This document shows, one piece after another, positions 43,142 through 51,035 of a stretch of DNA of 64,000 nucleotides. The notes below the pieces were generated by a model, which searched no databases, was not told where the DNA came from, and saw only the letters and a list, made by a program, of their open reading frames with translations. The translations under genes were made by a program, and so were the position numbers. The stretch spans positions 1 through 64,000 of the forward strand of contig NZ_JBFLUG010000034.1 in assembly GCF_041008525.1 (NCBI RefSeq), given 5' to 3'. How positions within the stretch are numbered: position 1 is the stretch's first letter; each line of letters starts with the position of its first letter. This DNA comes from Parafrankia sp041008525 (lineage in GTDB: Bacteria; Actinomycetota; Actinomycetes; Frankiales; Frankiaceae).

Positions 43142-44983
43142 CTAGTGAGGCTCCGCCTCGACCCAGCCGGCGTGGACCAGGTACTCGAGTACCTGGTCCA
43201 CGCCGGCGGAGGCGGGCAGGCCGGCGGTGTTCACGACGACATCGGCGTCGGCCGGCTCCTCGTAGGGGTCGGAGACTCCGGTGAAGGCGGGGATCACCCC
43301 CGCCCGGGCCTTCGCGTACAGGCCCTTGCGGTCCCGTGCCTCGCACACCTCCAACGGGGTGGCCACGTGCACCAGCACGAAGCCCGCCCTCCGGGCGGTC
43401 GTCATCGCACGGACCTGCGCTCGGACGTCGGCGTAGGGCGCGATCGGCGCGCAGACCGCCGTCCCGCCGGCCCCGGCGACCTCGGCGGCGACGAACCCGA
43501 TGCGCCGCACGTTCGTCTCCCGGTCGGAGCGGGAGAAGCCCAATCCCTGCGACAGATGCGTCCGGACGACATCGCCGTCCAGCAGGGTGACCCGCCGGCC
43601 CCGCTCGAGCAGGCGACAGACCAGCAGCCCGGCAAGCGTCGACTTCCCCGAGCCGGAGAGGCCGGTGAACAGGATCGTCAGCCCGCGGCGGGAGCGCGGG
43701 GGCAGCGCCCGCGCCAGCTCGGTGGCCACCCCCGGCGGCGTCAGCTCCGCCGGCAGCGGGGCGCCGGCGTCCAGCAGGGCGGCCAGCTCCCCCGCGTCCG
43801 GAGCGCCGATGGCGGGTCCGGTCAGGCTGCCGGCACAGCCGTAGACCTCGGCCAGGTGGGCCCGCAGTGCGGTGAGCTCGGCCATCGCGTCGAGGGCGGG
43901 CGCGCCGGCGTCAGGCTCGTCGGTGAGGCCGCCCGGGGAGGTGGCGCTCATCGCCGGTTCCCGCGGGGCGGCGAGCTGGCCGGCCGGGACGACCGGCACC
44001 AGCACCAGCATGCTGTGGTGACCACCGGGGCCCTCGCCGGGGCCGTGACCCGGCCCCCGGGCCTGCCCGTCGCCGGCGGTCCCCGTCGCCTCCGGGCCGG
44101 TGTGCCGGCTGTGCTGGGCGGCCCCCGGCCGGCCCCGGGCATCGCTCTTCGAAACCGCCTCGGAGGCGAACGGCTCGTGGGCCAGCGTGGCCTCGGCCGG
44201 GCGCGGGGCCGCGTCGATCGCGTTCAGCGCGGCGATCAGACAGCGGATGCGCAGGTGGTGCGAGGCGTCCGCCGGATCCGCGCCACCGACCGGCGCCAGG
44301 ATCACGCAGTGTTTCCCCCGGCGGGTCAGGGCCCGGATACGGCCGACGTCGGCGGTGTGCAGCAGCCCGTCCGCCCACACCGCCCACGGCGCGCCGGTGC
44401 CGGACGCCGTCCAGCCGCGGTCGGCGAAGTCCGCGCGCAGCTGCGCCGGGGTGCGGCGCAGCGCCGGGTAGTCCGGATGGCTGGGCAGCTCCAGCCCCTC
44501 CACCGTGCCGACGAGGCGGACCGTGGGCGGTGCCGGCTCCAGCGCGAGCAGCCGCAGAGCGGCGATCATCACCCCTTCGCGGTCACGCAGCGCCACGTCG
44601 GAGCCGACGGTCAGATCGGCCGCCACCGCGGCGGGGACGGTCAGCGTCGGCACCGGCGGGCTCTCGGGCGCCGGGATCTGGTCGGCGCCGCCAGGCGCCT
44701 GCCCGGCGTAGCTCGGCGCGGGACCGAAGACCCCGAGCACCATCAGCTCGAGGTCGGAGAGCTGCCGGGCGTCGAGGGTGACCGAGGGCCAGCCGACGGA
44801 CGCCGCCCGCAGCGCCTGGGCGCGCTCGGGCCCGACGACCGCGTCCGGCCGGTCGGGTGGCCCGGTCCGGTGCCCGTTCCCCTCCGACTGCGCGGTGTGC
44901 CCGCGGCGCTGGTCGGACGACCCACGCAGATCGCGCGGATCCCGGACGGACGTGCCGACATCGTTGTCGGAGGTGGCGCTCAC
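43142..44983 (-). CDS. Fused degenerate ATP sulfurylase-like / APS kinase
   Basis: This 613-residue protein has a PUA-like ATP-sulfurylase N-domain (about 60-155), a sulfurylase catalytic-type domain (about 160-400) and a C-terminal APS kinase (about 435-610). The sulfurylase part keeps GGADPADASHHLRIRC, but the QTRNPxHxxH motif reads WADGLLHTAD, so sulfate activation there is doubtful. The kinase has the P-loop GLSGSGKST, DGDVVRTHLSQGLGFSRSDRETNVRR and IAPYADVRAQVRAM, so PAPS synthesis from APS is expected. A linker near residues 280-330 is Gly-rich. It starts 17-35 bases from the divergent cysQ gene. A perfect palindrome covers the last codons. Confidence 0.82.
   Translation of the reverse strand: MSATSDNDVGTSVRDPRDLRGSSDQRRGHTAQSEGNGHRTGPPDRPDAVVGPERAQALRAASVGWPSVTLDARQLSDLELMVLGVFGPAPSYAGQAPGGADQIPAPESPPVPTLTVPAAVAADLTVGSDVALRDREGVMIAALRLLALEPAPPTVRLVGTVEGLELPSHPDYPALRRTPAQLRADFADRGWTASGTGAPWAVWADGLLHTADVGRIRALTRRGKHCVILAPVGGADPADASHHLRIRCLIAALNAIDAAPRPAEATLAHEPFASEAVSKSDARGRPGAAQHSRHTGPEATGTAGDGQARGPGHGPGEGPGGHHSMLVLVPVVPAGQLAAPREPAMSATSPGGLTDEPDAGAPALDAMAELTALRAHLAEVYGCAGSLTGPAIGAPDAGELAALLDAGAPLPAELTPPGVATELARALPPRSRRGLTILFTGLSGSGKSTLAGLLVCRLLERGRRVTLLDGDVVRTHLSQGLGFSRSDRETNVRRIGFVAAEVAGAGGTAVCAPIAPYADVRAQVRAMTTARRAGFVLVHVATPLEVCEARDRKGLYAKARAGVIPAFTGVSDPYEEPADADVVVNTAGLPASAGVDQVLEYLVHAGWVEAEPH
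43166..43207. repeat. Perfect 42-bp palindrome in the APS-kinase reading frame
   Basis: Bases 43166-43186 and 43187-43207 are exact inverted copies with no spacer. They coincide with 14 whole codons of the kinase gene, reading AGVDQVLEYLVHAG. Because the sequence is a palindrome, the plus strand encodes the same 14 residues. An imperfect extension pairs 43153-43159 with 43209-43215. Confidence 0.95.
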
Positions 44984-45018
44984 ACCCGCGACGGTAGCGG
45001 GTGGAAGACTCGCACTCG

Positions 45019-45855
45019 ATGAGCACCGACGACATCCGCCGGCCGGCCGCGTTCTCCACGGTTCCGGTCGATATCGCCACGGACGAGCTCAGCGATGCCG
45101 CGCTGGCCCGCCGCCTGGCCACGGACGCGGGCAAGCTCCTGCTGCGCATCCGGGCCGAACTGGGGTTCGCCGAGACGGCGACCCTGCGCGAGACCGGGGA
45201 CGCCCGCTCCCACCAGCTGCTCGCCCGGGCCCTCGGCCGGCATCGGCCGGACGACGTGGTCCTCTCGGAGGAGGCGGCGGACGACCCGGTGCGCCTCGGT
45301 GCCGACCGGGTGTGGATCGTCGACCCGCTTGACGGCACGCGGGAGTTCTCCGAGCCGGGCCGTAGCGACTGGGCGGTGCACGTGGCGCTGTGGGAACGCG
45401 GCGAGCTGACGGTCGGGGTGGTGGCGCTGCCCGCCCTGGACCTGGCGCTCTCCAGTGCGGACCCCCCTCGGGAGCGCCGCGCGGACACCGCGGCGCCGCG
45501 CCTGGTCGCGAGCCGGACGCGCTCGCCGCGGATCGTCACCGAGGCCGCCGAGGCGCTTTCCGCGACGATCGTCCCGATGGGTTCCGCCGGGGCGAAGGTG
45601 GCGGCGGTCATCCGTGGCGAGGCCGACATCTACCTGCACGAGGGTGGCCAGTACGAGTGGGACTCGGCCGCTCCGGTCGCCGTCGCCCGGGCGGCCGGCC
45701 TGTACACGAGCCGGCTCGACGGATCGCCGCTGCGCTACAACCAGCCGGATCCGTACCTCCCCGACCTGATCGTGTGCGATCCGGCCTACACGGAACGGGT
45801 GCTGGCGGTCACCCGTGCCCGCCCGGCGGGAACAGGCGGCGCCGCACCGGCCTAG
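45019..45855 (+). CDS. cysQ: 3'(2'),5'-bisphosphate nucleotidase CysQ
   Basis: This 278-residue phosphatase of the inositol-monophosphatase fold removes the 3' phosphate from PAP or PAPS. Motifs are LSEEAADDP, WIVDPLDGTREF and EWDSAAPVAVARAAG. The REF after DGT and the YLHEGGQYEWDS wording are those of actinobacterial CysQ. It recycles PAP formed when PAPS is used, which fits its place divergent to an APS kinase. ATG 45019 is preferred. A GTG at 45001 is in frame and would add six residues. Confidence 0.88.
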   Translation: MSTDDIRRPAAFSTVPVDIATDELSDAALARRLATDAGKLLLRIRAELGFAETATLRETGDARSHQLLARALGRHRPDDVVLSEEAADDPVRLGADRVWIVDPLDGTREFSEPGRSDWAVHVALWERGELTVGVVALPALDLALSSADPPRERRADTAAPRLVASRTRSPRIVTEAAEALSATIVPMGSAGAKVAAVIRGEADIYLHEGGQYEWDSAAPVAVARAAGLYTSRLDGSPLRYNQPDPYLPDLIVCDPAYTERVLAVTRARPAGTGGAAPA

Positions 45856-45962
45856 ACGGGACCAACGCAGCCCATCAGTGCCGTGACCAGCCCGGTTCCG
45901 GCTCGGCACGAGGCACGCTGACACGCTCGCGGTATGCCGGTCCGATGGGGGAGTATCGGCCG

Positions 45963-47213
45963 ATGGACCTGCCCGTGTCGCCGCCGGTGAAGCCGATGCT
46001 CGCCCGGGCCACAGCCAGGATCCCGCCCGGCATGCTGTACGAACCGAAGTGGGACGGGTTCCGCGCTCTGGTGTTCCGTGACGGCCCGGAGCTGGAGATC
46101 ACCTCCCGCAACACCCGGCCGATGACCCGGTACTTCCCGGAGCTGGTCGCGGTTCTGCTGGCCGGGCTGCCGCAGCGGTGCGTGCTGGACGGCGAGATCG
46201 TTGTCGTCGGCCCCGACGGGCTCGACTTCGAGGAGCTCGCCCAGCGGGTGCACCCCGCGGCCAGCAGGGTCGACCGGCTCGCCCGCGAGACCCCGGTCTC
46301 CTTCGTGGCGTTCGATCTGCTCGCCCTCGGCGACGAGGCGCTCGTCGAGGAGCCGTTCGCGCGGCGGCGGGCGGCTCTGGAGGAGGTGCTGGCCGGTGAG
46401 ACCGGCCCGTCGCATCCGTTTCCCCCGGCAGAGCCGACCGGGCCGGAGCAGGGGCCGGCAGCCGCCGGCGAGGAGCTCGAGAGCCCGGAGGCCGCGGCGC
46501 CTCGGCGCGTCCCGAGCAGGCTCTGTCTGACTCCGTCGACCAGCGACCCGGCTGTGGCCGAGGAGTGGTTCCACCGCTTCGAGGGCGCCGGGCTCGACGG
46601 ACTCGTCGCCAAGCCGCCCGACGGGCACTACGAGCCGGACCGGCGCACGATGTTGAAGATCAAGCACGAGCGCACCGCGGACTGCGTGATCGCCGGCTAC
46701 CGGCCGCACAAGAACGACCCGGACGCGGTGGGGTCGCTCCTGCTCGGGCTGTACGGCGAGCCGGCGGAGACCGGTGCGCCTGCCCTGCTGTCCGTCGGGG
46801 TGACCTCCGCCTTCCCGATGGCGCGTCGCCGGGAGCTGGTCCAGGAGCTCGCGGATCTCGTCACGCCGATCGCCTCGCACCCCTGGGCCCGGCCGGGTGC
46901 GCAGGACGGCGGTTCGGCGGCGGGGGCCGCCAGCGCAGCGGCCGCCGTACCGGACGCCACGCGGGCGACCCGGACTCCCTGGGACGCGGGGGAGAGCCGA
47001 TGGGCTCGTGGCCGGGACCTGTCGTTCGTGCCGCTGCGGCCCGAACGGGTCGTCGAGGTGCGGTACGACCACCTGGAGGGCCCGAGGTTCCGGCACACGA
47101 CGCAGTTCGTCCGGTTCCGGCCGGACCGTGATCCGCTCAGCTGCACCTACGCGCAGCTCGAGCGGCCGGTCAGCTTCGACATCACCGAGGTACTGGGCAT
47201 CAGGCCGGGCTGA
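45963..47213 (+). CDS. ATP-dependent DNA ligase (LigC-like)
   Basis: This protein of about 416 residues has an adenylation domain and an OB domain and no NHEJ extras, like mycobacterial LigC. The AMP-accepting Lys is in YEPKWDGFRAL (near residue 30). Other nucleotidyltransferase motifs are RCVLDGEIVVV, VSFVAFDLLAL, GLDGLVAKPPDGHY and MLKIKHERTADCVI. An insert of about 40 residues, rich in Pro, Glu and Ala, lies before SRLCLTPST. ATG 45963 follows GGGGGAG. LigC-type ligases act in repair of nicked DNA. No Ku gene is in view. Confidence 0.87.
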   Translation: MDLPVSPPVKPMLARATARIPPGMLYEPKWDGFRALVFRDGPELEITSRNTRPMTRYFPELVAVLLAGLPQRCVLDGEIVVVGPDGLDFEELAQRVHPAASRVDRLARETPVSFVAFDLLALGDEALVEEPFARRRAALEEVLAGETGPSHPFPPAEPTGPEQGPAAAGEELESPEAAAPRRVPSRLCLTPSTSDPAVAEEWFHRFEGAGLDGLVAKPPDGHYEPDRRTMLKIKHERTADCVIAGYRPHKNDPDAVGSLLLGLYGEPAETGAPALLSVGVTSAFPMARRRELVQELADLVTPIASHPWARPGAQDGGSAAGAASAAAAVPDATRATRTPWDAGESRWARGRDLSFVPLRPERVVEVRYDHLEGPRFRHTTQFVRFRPDRDPLSCTYAQLERPVSFDITEVLGIRPG

Positions 47214-47230
47214 CCCGGCGCAGCGGCAGG

Positions 47231-49369
47231 TCATTCGAGGCCCCGGTCGCCGGGGCTCCGCGGGCGGGCCCAGTCCGGCCCCCAGCTGGGCACCACGTCC
47301 GCCGGCGGGGCGCCCAGCACGGACGGCAGCCGGTCGTTGTTCGCCACGATGGCGGGGCTCGCCAGCCAGGCTCCGTAGGCCGACCGCTGTCGGGGCGTCA
47401 TGGCCTCGACGGCGATCGGCTCGTTCCCGGGGCCGAGGAAGTCGTCCGCCGGGCCGGTGACGTAGCCGTCGGCGCGGGGGTCGCCGGTGTACACCCGGGT
47501 GGTGCCGCCGCCCGCGTCGACGCGGACCGGGCGGAGCGGGCTGCTACCCCGGTGGCGCCACAGCTGCGTCACCGAGGCCCGGTACTGCTCCTGCCAGCCC
47601 GGGAGGATGCGCAGGCCGACCCGCAGGGCGGCGAGGACGGCGCGGGATCGTTCCGTCGGCAGGGTCGCCGTGGCACGGCGGACGCGATCCTCGACGATCT
47701 CGACGGTCAGCCCCGTGCCGAGATTGACCAGCGTCCGCACGAGGCTGGTCACGTCGATCGACTTGGCGGTCTCGGCGAGGATGTCGAGCAGGACCGCGGT
47801 GCGCCGCCGGTGCTGTTCGAGGGCTGCCGCGTGGTCCCGCAGCTCCGCCTCGGCGGCGTCGATGAGCGCGGTGCCGAAGAAGGCGACGATCTCGTTCGCC
47901 TGGTGGTAGGCGAGCGTGCGCGGGCTCGCCGGGTAGTGCCCCGCCTCGGGCCGGTTGTAGCCACCGGTGCCCAGCCAGGCCTGCTCCTCGATGCGGGCGG
48001 CGGCGGTGATCGCGTCGGCGGCGAGCAGCGGAGCACTGGCCCCGCCCCGCAGGCTCTCCCGCAGCAGCGCCGCCCACTGGCCGGCCGCCAGGCCGAGGCC
48101 GGGGGCGTCGGGCCGTGACCTGTCGGGCGGCAGCGGTGAGGTGATCGCCGCGTGGAGGTCGTCCCGCCAGACGTGCAGGACCTGCCCGTAGGCCGCCCGC
48201 AGATGCGGGGAGATCCTGCCGGGCGGGCCGGCGGCTCCCATCTCGACGAGCCGCACCACGAACTGTCGTGCCGCGGCCGGGCTCGCCCGCTGTGCCGCCG
48301 CCCCACCCGCCGCGGCGACCAGCGCCGCGCGGGCGGGTTCCAGCGCCTCGGACCAGGAGTCACCAGGTGGCCGCAGTCCTTTGGGCAGCTCGGTGACCAG
48401 CCGGGACGCGTGCAGCAGGTGAGGGAGGTGCCGGCTCGCGAAGGACGGTGCGAGCCGCGGCTCCGCCGCGATCGCCCGGAGCAGCGTGGCTGAGTACTCC
48501 CGGTGGGCGGCGCGGGCGGACCAGGGACCTGAGCGCATGCCGCCGCGCGGTCCGGTGAGCAGACCGACGTCGCGCAGCGGACCGCGTGCGGTGCCGAACA
48601 TCAGAGCGCCGAGGCGCTCCAGCAGCTGCGGCGAGAACTGCCCGTGCCCGAGCAGGGGCCCGAGCAGCGAGGTCTCGACCTGGCCGGCTCGCCCCTGCCG
48701 GCTGAACCTGCCCAGCCACGCATCGCTCAGCACACGCACCCGGCTGTAGGTGGCGAGGCCGCGCCCCAGGACCTCCGCGGCCTGTGCTGGTCGGGCCCGC
48801 GCCGGGCCGGCCGGGTCGAACAGGTGGTGCAGCAGCACGGCGAGACCAGTCGGCCCGAGACGGTCGTAGAAGCCGGCGACGAAGCCGGGATCGTCGGCTC
48901 GGCGGTCCAGGACGGCGATCGTGTCGGTGAGCCGGTCGCGGTCCCGGTGATCGGGGCCGGGGCGGGCCAGCCGCTCGGCCAGCGCCCGCCCCGCGGCCGT
49001 CGCCGTCGCCGTCGCCGTGGCCGTCGCTGTGGCCGCGGTCTGGTCGGAGGCCTCGTGCCCGCCGGCTGTTGCCCACCGGACCGACGTCGCCGTCGCGCCC
49101 GTCGCGCCCGTCGCGCCCGGCGCCTCGGGATCGGCCGCCTGCGCGAGAACCAGGCGGCGGTGAAGGGCTGCCACCTCACGTTCGGCCCAGGTGCCAGTGG
49201 CGCGCAGCCGCGCCGGCGCGCCGGCGGCGAGTGGCACGGCGTCGACGTGGGCGTGGGCGGCAAGGGCGCGTTCCTGCGTACGCAGCTTCTGGTGGAGCTT
49301 CGTCATCGCGGTGACCATTCTCTGCAGCGTTGCCGGATCGACGACGACACGTTCAGGTGGCCCGGGCAC
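47231..49369 (-). CDS. Large helical protein, possible DUF6571-like / WXG-associated
   Basis: I do not recognise this 712-residue protein with certainty. Residues 5-80 are a helical hairpin-like region with a TWAEREVAALHRRL segment reminiscent of WXG/LXG modules. An Ala-Thr repeat run (about 109-126) follows, then a helical body including DPGFVAGFYDRLGPTGLAVLLHHLF, which resembles DUF6571-type proteins of actinobacteria. The C-terminus has an RVYTGDPRADGYVTG segment and ends in DRGLE. No signal peptide, membrane helix or nuclease motif is visible. It follows a WXG100-like gene by 17 bases on the same strand, the arrangement of ESX-type substrates. A toxin or secreted role is only suggested. 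Confidence 0.6.
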   Translation of the reverse strand: MPGPPERVVVDPATLQRMVTAMTKLHQKLRTQERALAAHAHVDAVPLAAGAPARLRATGTWAEREVAALHRRLVLAQAADPEAPGATGATGATATSVRWATAGGHEASDQTAATATATATATATAAGRALAERLARPGPDHRDRDRLTDTIAVLDRRADDPGFVAGFYDRLGPTGLAVLLHHLFDPAGPARARPAQAAEVLGRGLATYSRVRVLSDAWLGRFSRQGRAGQVETSLLGPLLGHGQFSPQLLERLGALMFGTARGPLRDVGLLTGPRGGMRSGPWSARAAHREYSATLLRAIAAEPRLAPSFASRHLPHLLHASRLVTELPKGLRPPGDSWSEALEPARAALVAAAGGAAAQRASPAAARQFVVRLVEMGAAGPPGRISPHLRAAYGQVLHVWRDDLHAAITSPLPPDRSRPDAPGLGLAAGQWAALLRESLRGGASAPLLAADAITAAARIEEQAWLGTGGYNRPEAGHYPASPRTLAYHQANEIVAFFGTALIDAAEAELRDHAAALEQHRRRTAVLLDILAETAKSIDVTSLVRTLVNLGTGLTVEIVEDRVRRATATLPTERSRAVLAALRVGLRILPGWQEQYRASVTQLWRHRGSSPLRPVRVDAGGGTTRVYTGDPRADGYVTGPADDFLGPGNEPIAVEAMTPRQRSAYGAWLASPAIVANNDRLPSVLGAPPADVVPSWGPDWARPRSPGDRGLE
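48996..49118 (-). repeat. Hexamer and nonamer microsatellites in the large helical gene
   Basis: GCCGTC-type hexamers run from 48996 to about 49034, and three perfect GTCGCGCCC units lie at 49092-49118. They encode Ala-Thr and Gly-Ala-Thr repeats in a linker. Confidence 0.8.
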
Positions 49370-49386
49370 GGTGCGCCTCGCGTCGA

Positions 49387-49722
49387 CTACCGCTGGCCGG
49401 CCCGCGGCGCGGGCGCCGGGCCGGGATGGCGGGCCCGTGGATCATCGTGGGCGACCCGCACGGGCTCGCTGAGGAGCAGGTGCCGGCAGGCATCCGCCCA
49501 GGAGTCAAGGGCGCCGAGGGCGGCTGCCCGCTGACCGGCGGCCCCCCGCCACCAGTCGTCCGCCGCGGGACCCGCCCAGCCGCCCGCGTCGGCTTCGGCG
49601 AACAGCGCGCCGAAGGCCTCGGCCAGCTCGTGGCGTTCGGCCACCACCGCGGCCAGCGCGGCCTCGACTGCCTGCCGGAAGCGGTTCGGCGCGGACCCGG
49701 GGAGCGGCGTCACCTGCGTCAC
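49387..49722 (-). CDS. WXG100-like small helical protein
   Basis: This 111-residue protein has the size and plan of ESX substrates: two amphipathic helices separated by a W-A-G turn (W49-A-G, in GGWAGPAADDWW). The second helix is QRAAALGALDSWADACRHLL. A YxxxD/E secretion signal is not evident, and the last 20 residues are Pro/Arg-rich. GTG 49722 is the first start; a second GTG nine bases later is possible. It lies immediately upstream of the large helical protein. No ESX secretion machinery is in this window, so the assignment is structural only. Confidence 0.6.
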   Translation of the reverse strand: MTQVTPLPGSAPNRFRQAVEAALAAVVAERHELAEAFGALFAEADAGGWAGPAADDWWRGAAGQRAAALGALDSWADACRHLLLSEPVRVAHDDPRARHPGPAPAPRAGQR

Positions 49723-49896
49723 GGGAGAGTTCGCAGGAGTGCGGTTCGGGCCGGTGACGTTCGAGGTGTCGGCATGGGCGGTTCCGTCCCGTCAGGTCCG
49801 GAGGCGGGCGTCGCCGGTGCGGGCTGACGTCCGGCCCCTGAGGTCGGAACCGACGCTAGCCGCGGCTACCTGTGGTCAGCCCCGCGCGCACCGGCC

Positions 49897-49905
49897 TGTG
49901 GACAA
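49897..49905 (-). promoter_or_regulatory. DnaA-box-like nonamer
   Basis: The minus strand reads TTGTCCACA, the actinobacterial DnaA-box consensus, in the spacer between the WXG-like gene and the RibD-like gene. It is single, so an origin role is not suggested. Confidence 0.25.
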
Positions 49906-49946
49906 CCCGATGTCGTGCGGACCGGCGGCCAGGGCCGAGAGCCGGA

Positions 49947-50741
49947 TCAGCGGCCGAACCGGAGGAACAGGGAGCCGTCCTCCTCGAGAACGTGCAGGAG
50001 CCGCAGGTGCTGCGGCGCCGTCCAGGACGCTCCGGCCATCATCCCGAGGCGCGCCGGCCCGGCCAGGACCGGCGCGAGCGTCACGCACACCTCGTCGAGG
50101 AGCCCGGCCCGGGCAAGCTGGGAGTGCAGAGTCGGACCGCCCTCGGTCAGGACGCGCAGCAGCCCGCGCTCGGCGAGCGCGGCGAGCACGGCAGCCGGCT
50201 CGACGGTCCGCTCGCCGCAGGACACGACGTCCGCGACGGGCTCCAGCGTGCGGCGCAGTTCGATCGGCGCTGCCTCGCAGGTCAGCAGCAGCGGGCGGAC
50301 CGCACCGCCGAACAGACGAGCGTCCGGGTCGAGGTCGAGCCGGCCGCTGACGACCGCGACCGGCGGGATCGGTGCGAGCCCGGCCGCGACGCGGATCTCC
50401 TGGCGAGCTGCCGGGACGGGCACCGGGCCGTAGTCCTCGGTCCGGACCGTGCCGGCACCGACGAGCACCACATCGGCCAGCCAGCGCAGGGCGCGGAACA
50501 CACGGAGATCTGCCGGGCCACCCAGGCCGCCCGACCGGCCGTCGATCTCGATGGCCCCGTCGACGGAGGCCACGAAGTTGGACCTGATGTGCGGTATCCC
50601 TGCCGTCAGCTCGGGCAGGCCGTAGGCGATATCAAGATCGACCTCGGTGTAGCCGGCCGCACCGGCGGGATCCACGTGCGCGTTCCTGGACGAGTCAGAG
50701 GGAACAGAAACGTCCGTGGACAGAAGAACGCGCATCTCCAC
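49947..50741 (-). CDS. RibD C-terminal / dihydrofolate-reductase-fold pyrimidine reductase
   Basis: This 264-residue protein matches the RibD_C reductase domain: IRSNFVASVDGAIEIDGRSGGLGG, DVVLVGAGTVRTEDYGPV, VRPLLLTCEA and VLTEGGPTLHSQLARAGLLDEVCVTLAPVLAG. Such enzymes reduce 5-amino-6-ribosylamino-pyrimidine in riboflavin synthesis. Stand-alone copies also occur outside rib operons with other or unknown substrates, and no rib gene is nearby. GTG 50741 or ATG 50735 can start it. Confidence 0.85.
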   Translation of the reverse strand: MEMRVLLSTDVSVPSDSSRNAHVDPAGAAGYTEVDLDIAYGLPELTAGIPHIRSNFVASVDGAIEIDGRSGGLGGPADLRVFRALRWLADVVLVGAGTVRTEDYGPVPVPAARQEIRVAAGLAPIPPVAVVSGRLDLDPDARLFGGAVRPLLLTCEAAPIELRRTLEPVADVVSCGERTVEPAAVLAALAERGLLRVLTEGGPTLHSQLARAGLLDEVCVTLAPVLAGPARLGMMAGASWTAPQHLRLLHVLEEDGSLFLRFGR

Positions 50742-50885
50742 GACTCTATCGGCCGCCGGCCCCCGGCCGTCGGCCGTCGCGCCGGCGCGGCCGGCCCGCG
50801 ACGGCGATCGACCGGCTGGCCGCGCCGCGCATCTGCCGCGGACGGCAACCGCCGCGGTCGTCCGCGCGCCTGCCAGGATGGGACC

Positions 50886-50999
50886 GTGAACACGTACGTG
50901 GTGCTTCTGATCGGTGTTCTGCTCGTCAGCCTCGCCGGGCTCGGCCTGCTCTACCGCGGCCTGACCCGGGCGGCGGACCGCCGCCGGTCCGGCCGCTGA
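50886..50999 (+). CDS. Small single-helix membrane protein
   Basis: This 37-residue peptide has one hydrophobic helix (YVVLLIGVLLVSLAGLGLLY) followed by a basic tail RGLTRAADRRRSGR, giving an N-out/C-in profile. GTG 50886 is preceded by AGGATGGG. The first reasonable start lies within a longer open frame whose upstream part is antisense to the RibD-like gene. Size, hydrophobicity and positive tail argue for a real product. Function is unknown. Confidence 0.5.
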   Translation: MNTYVVLLIGVLLVSLAGLGLLYRGLTRAADRRRSGR

Positions 51000-51035
51000 C
51001 CGGACCAGCGCGGGCTGGCCGGACCGCGGGCACGG

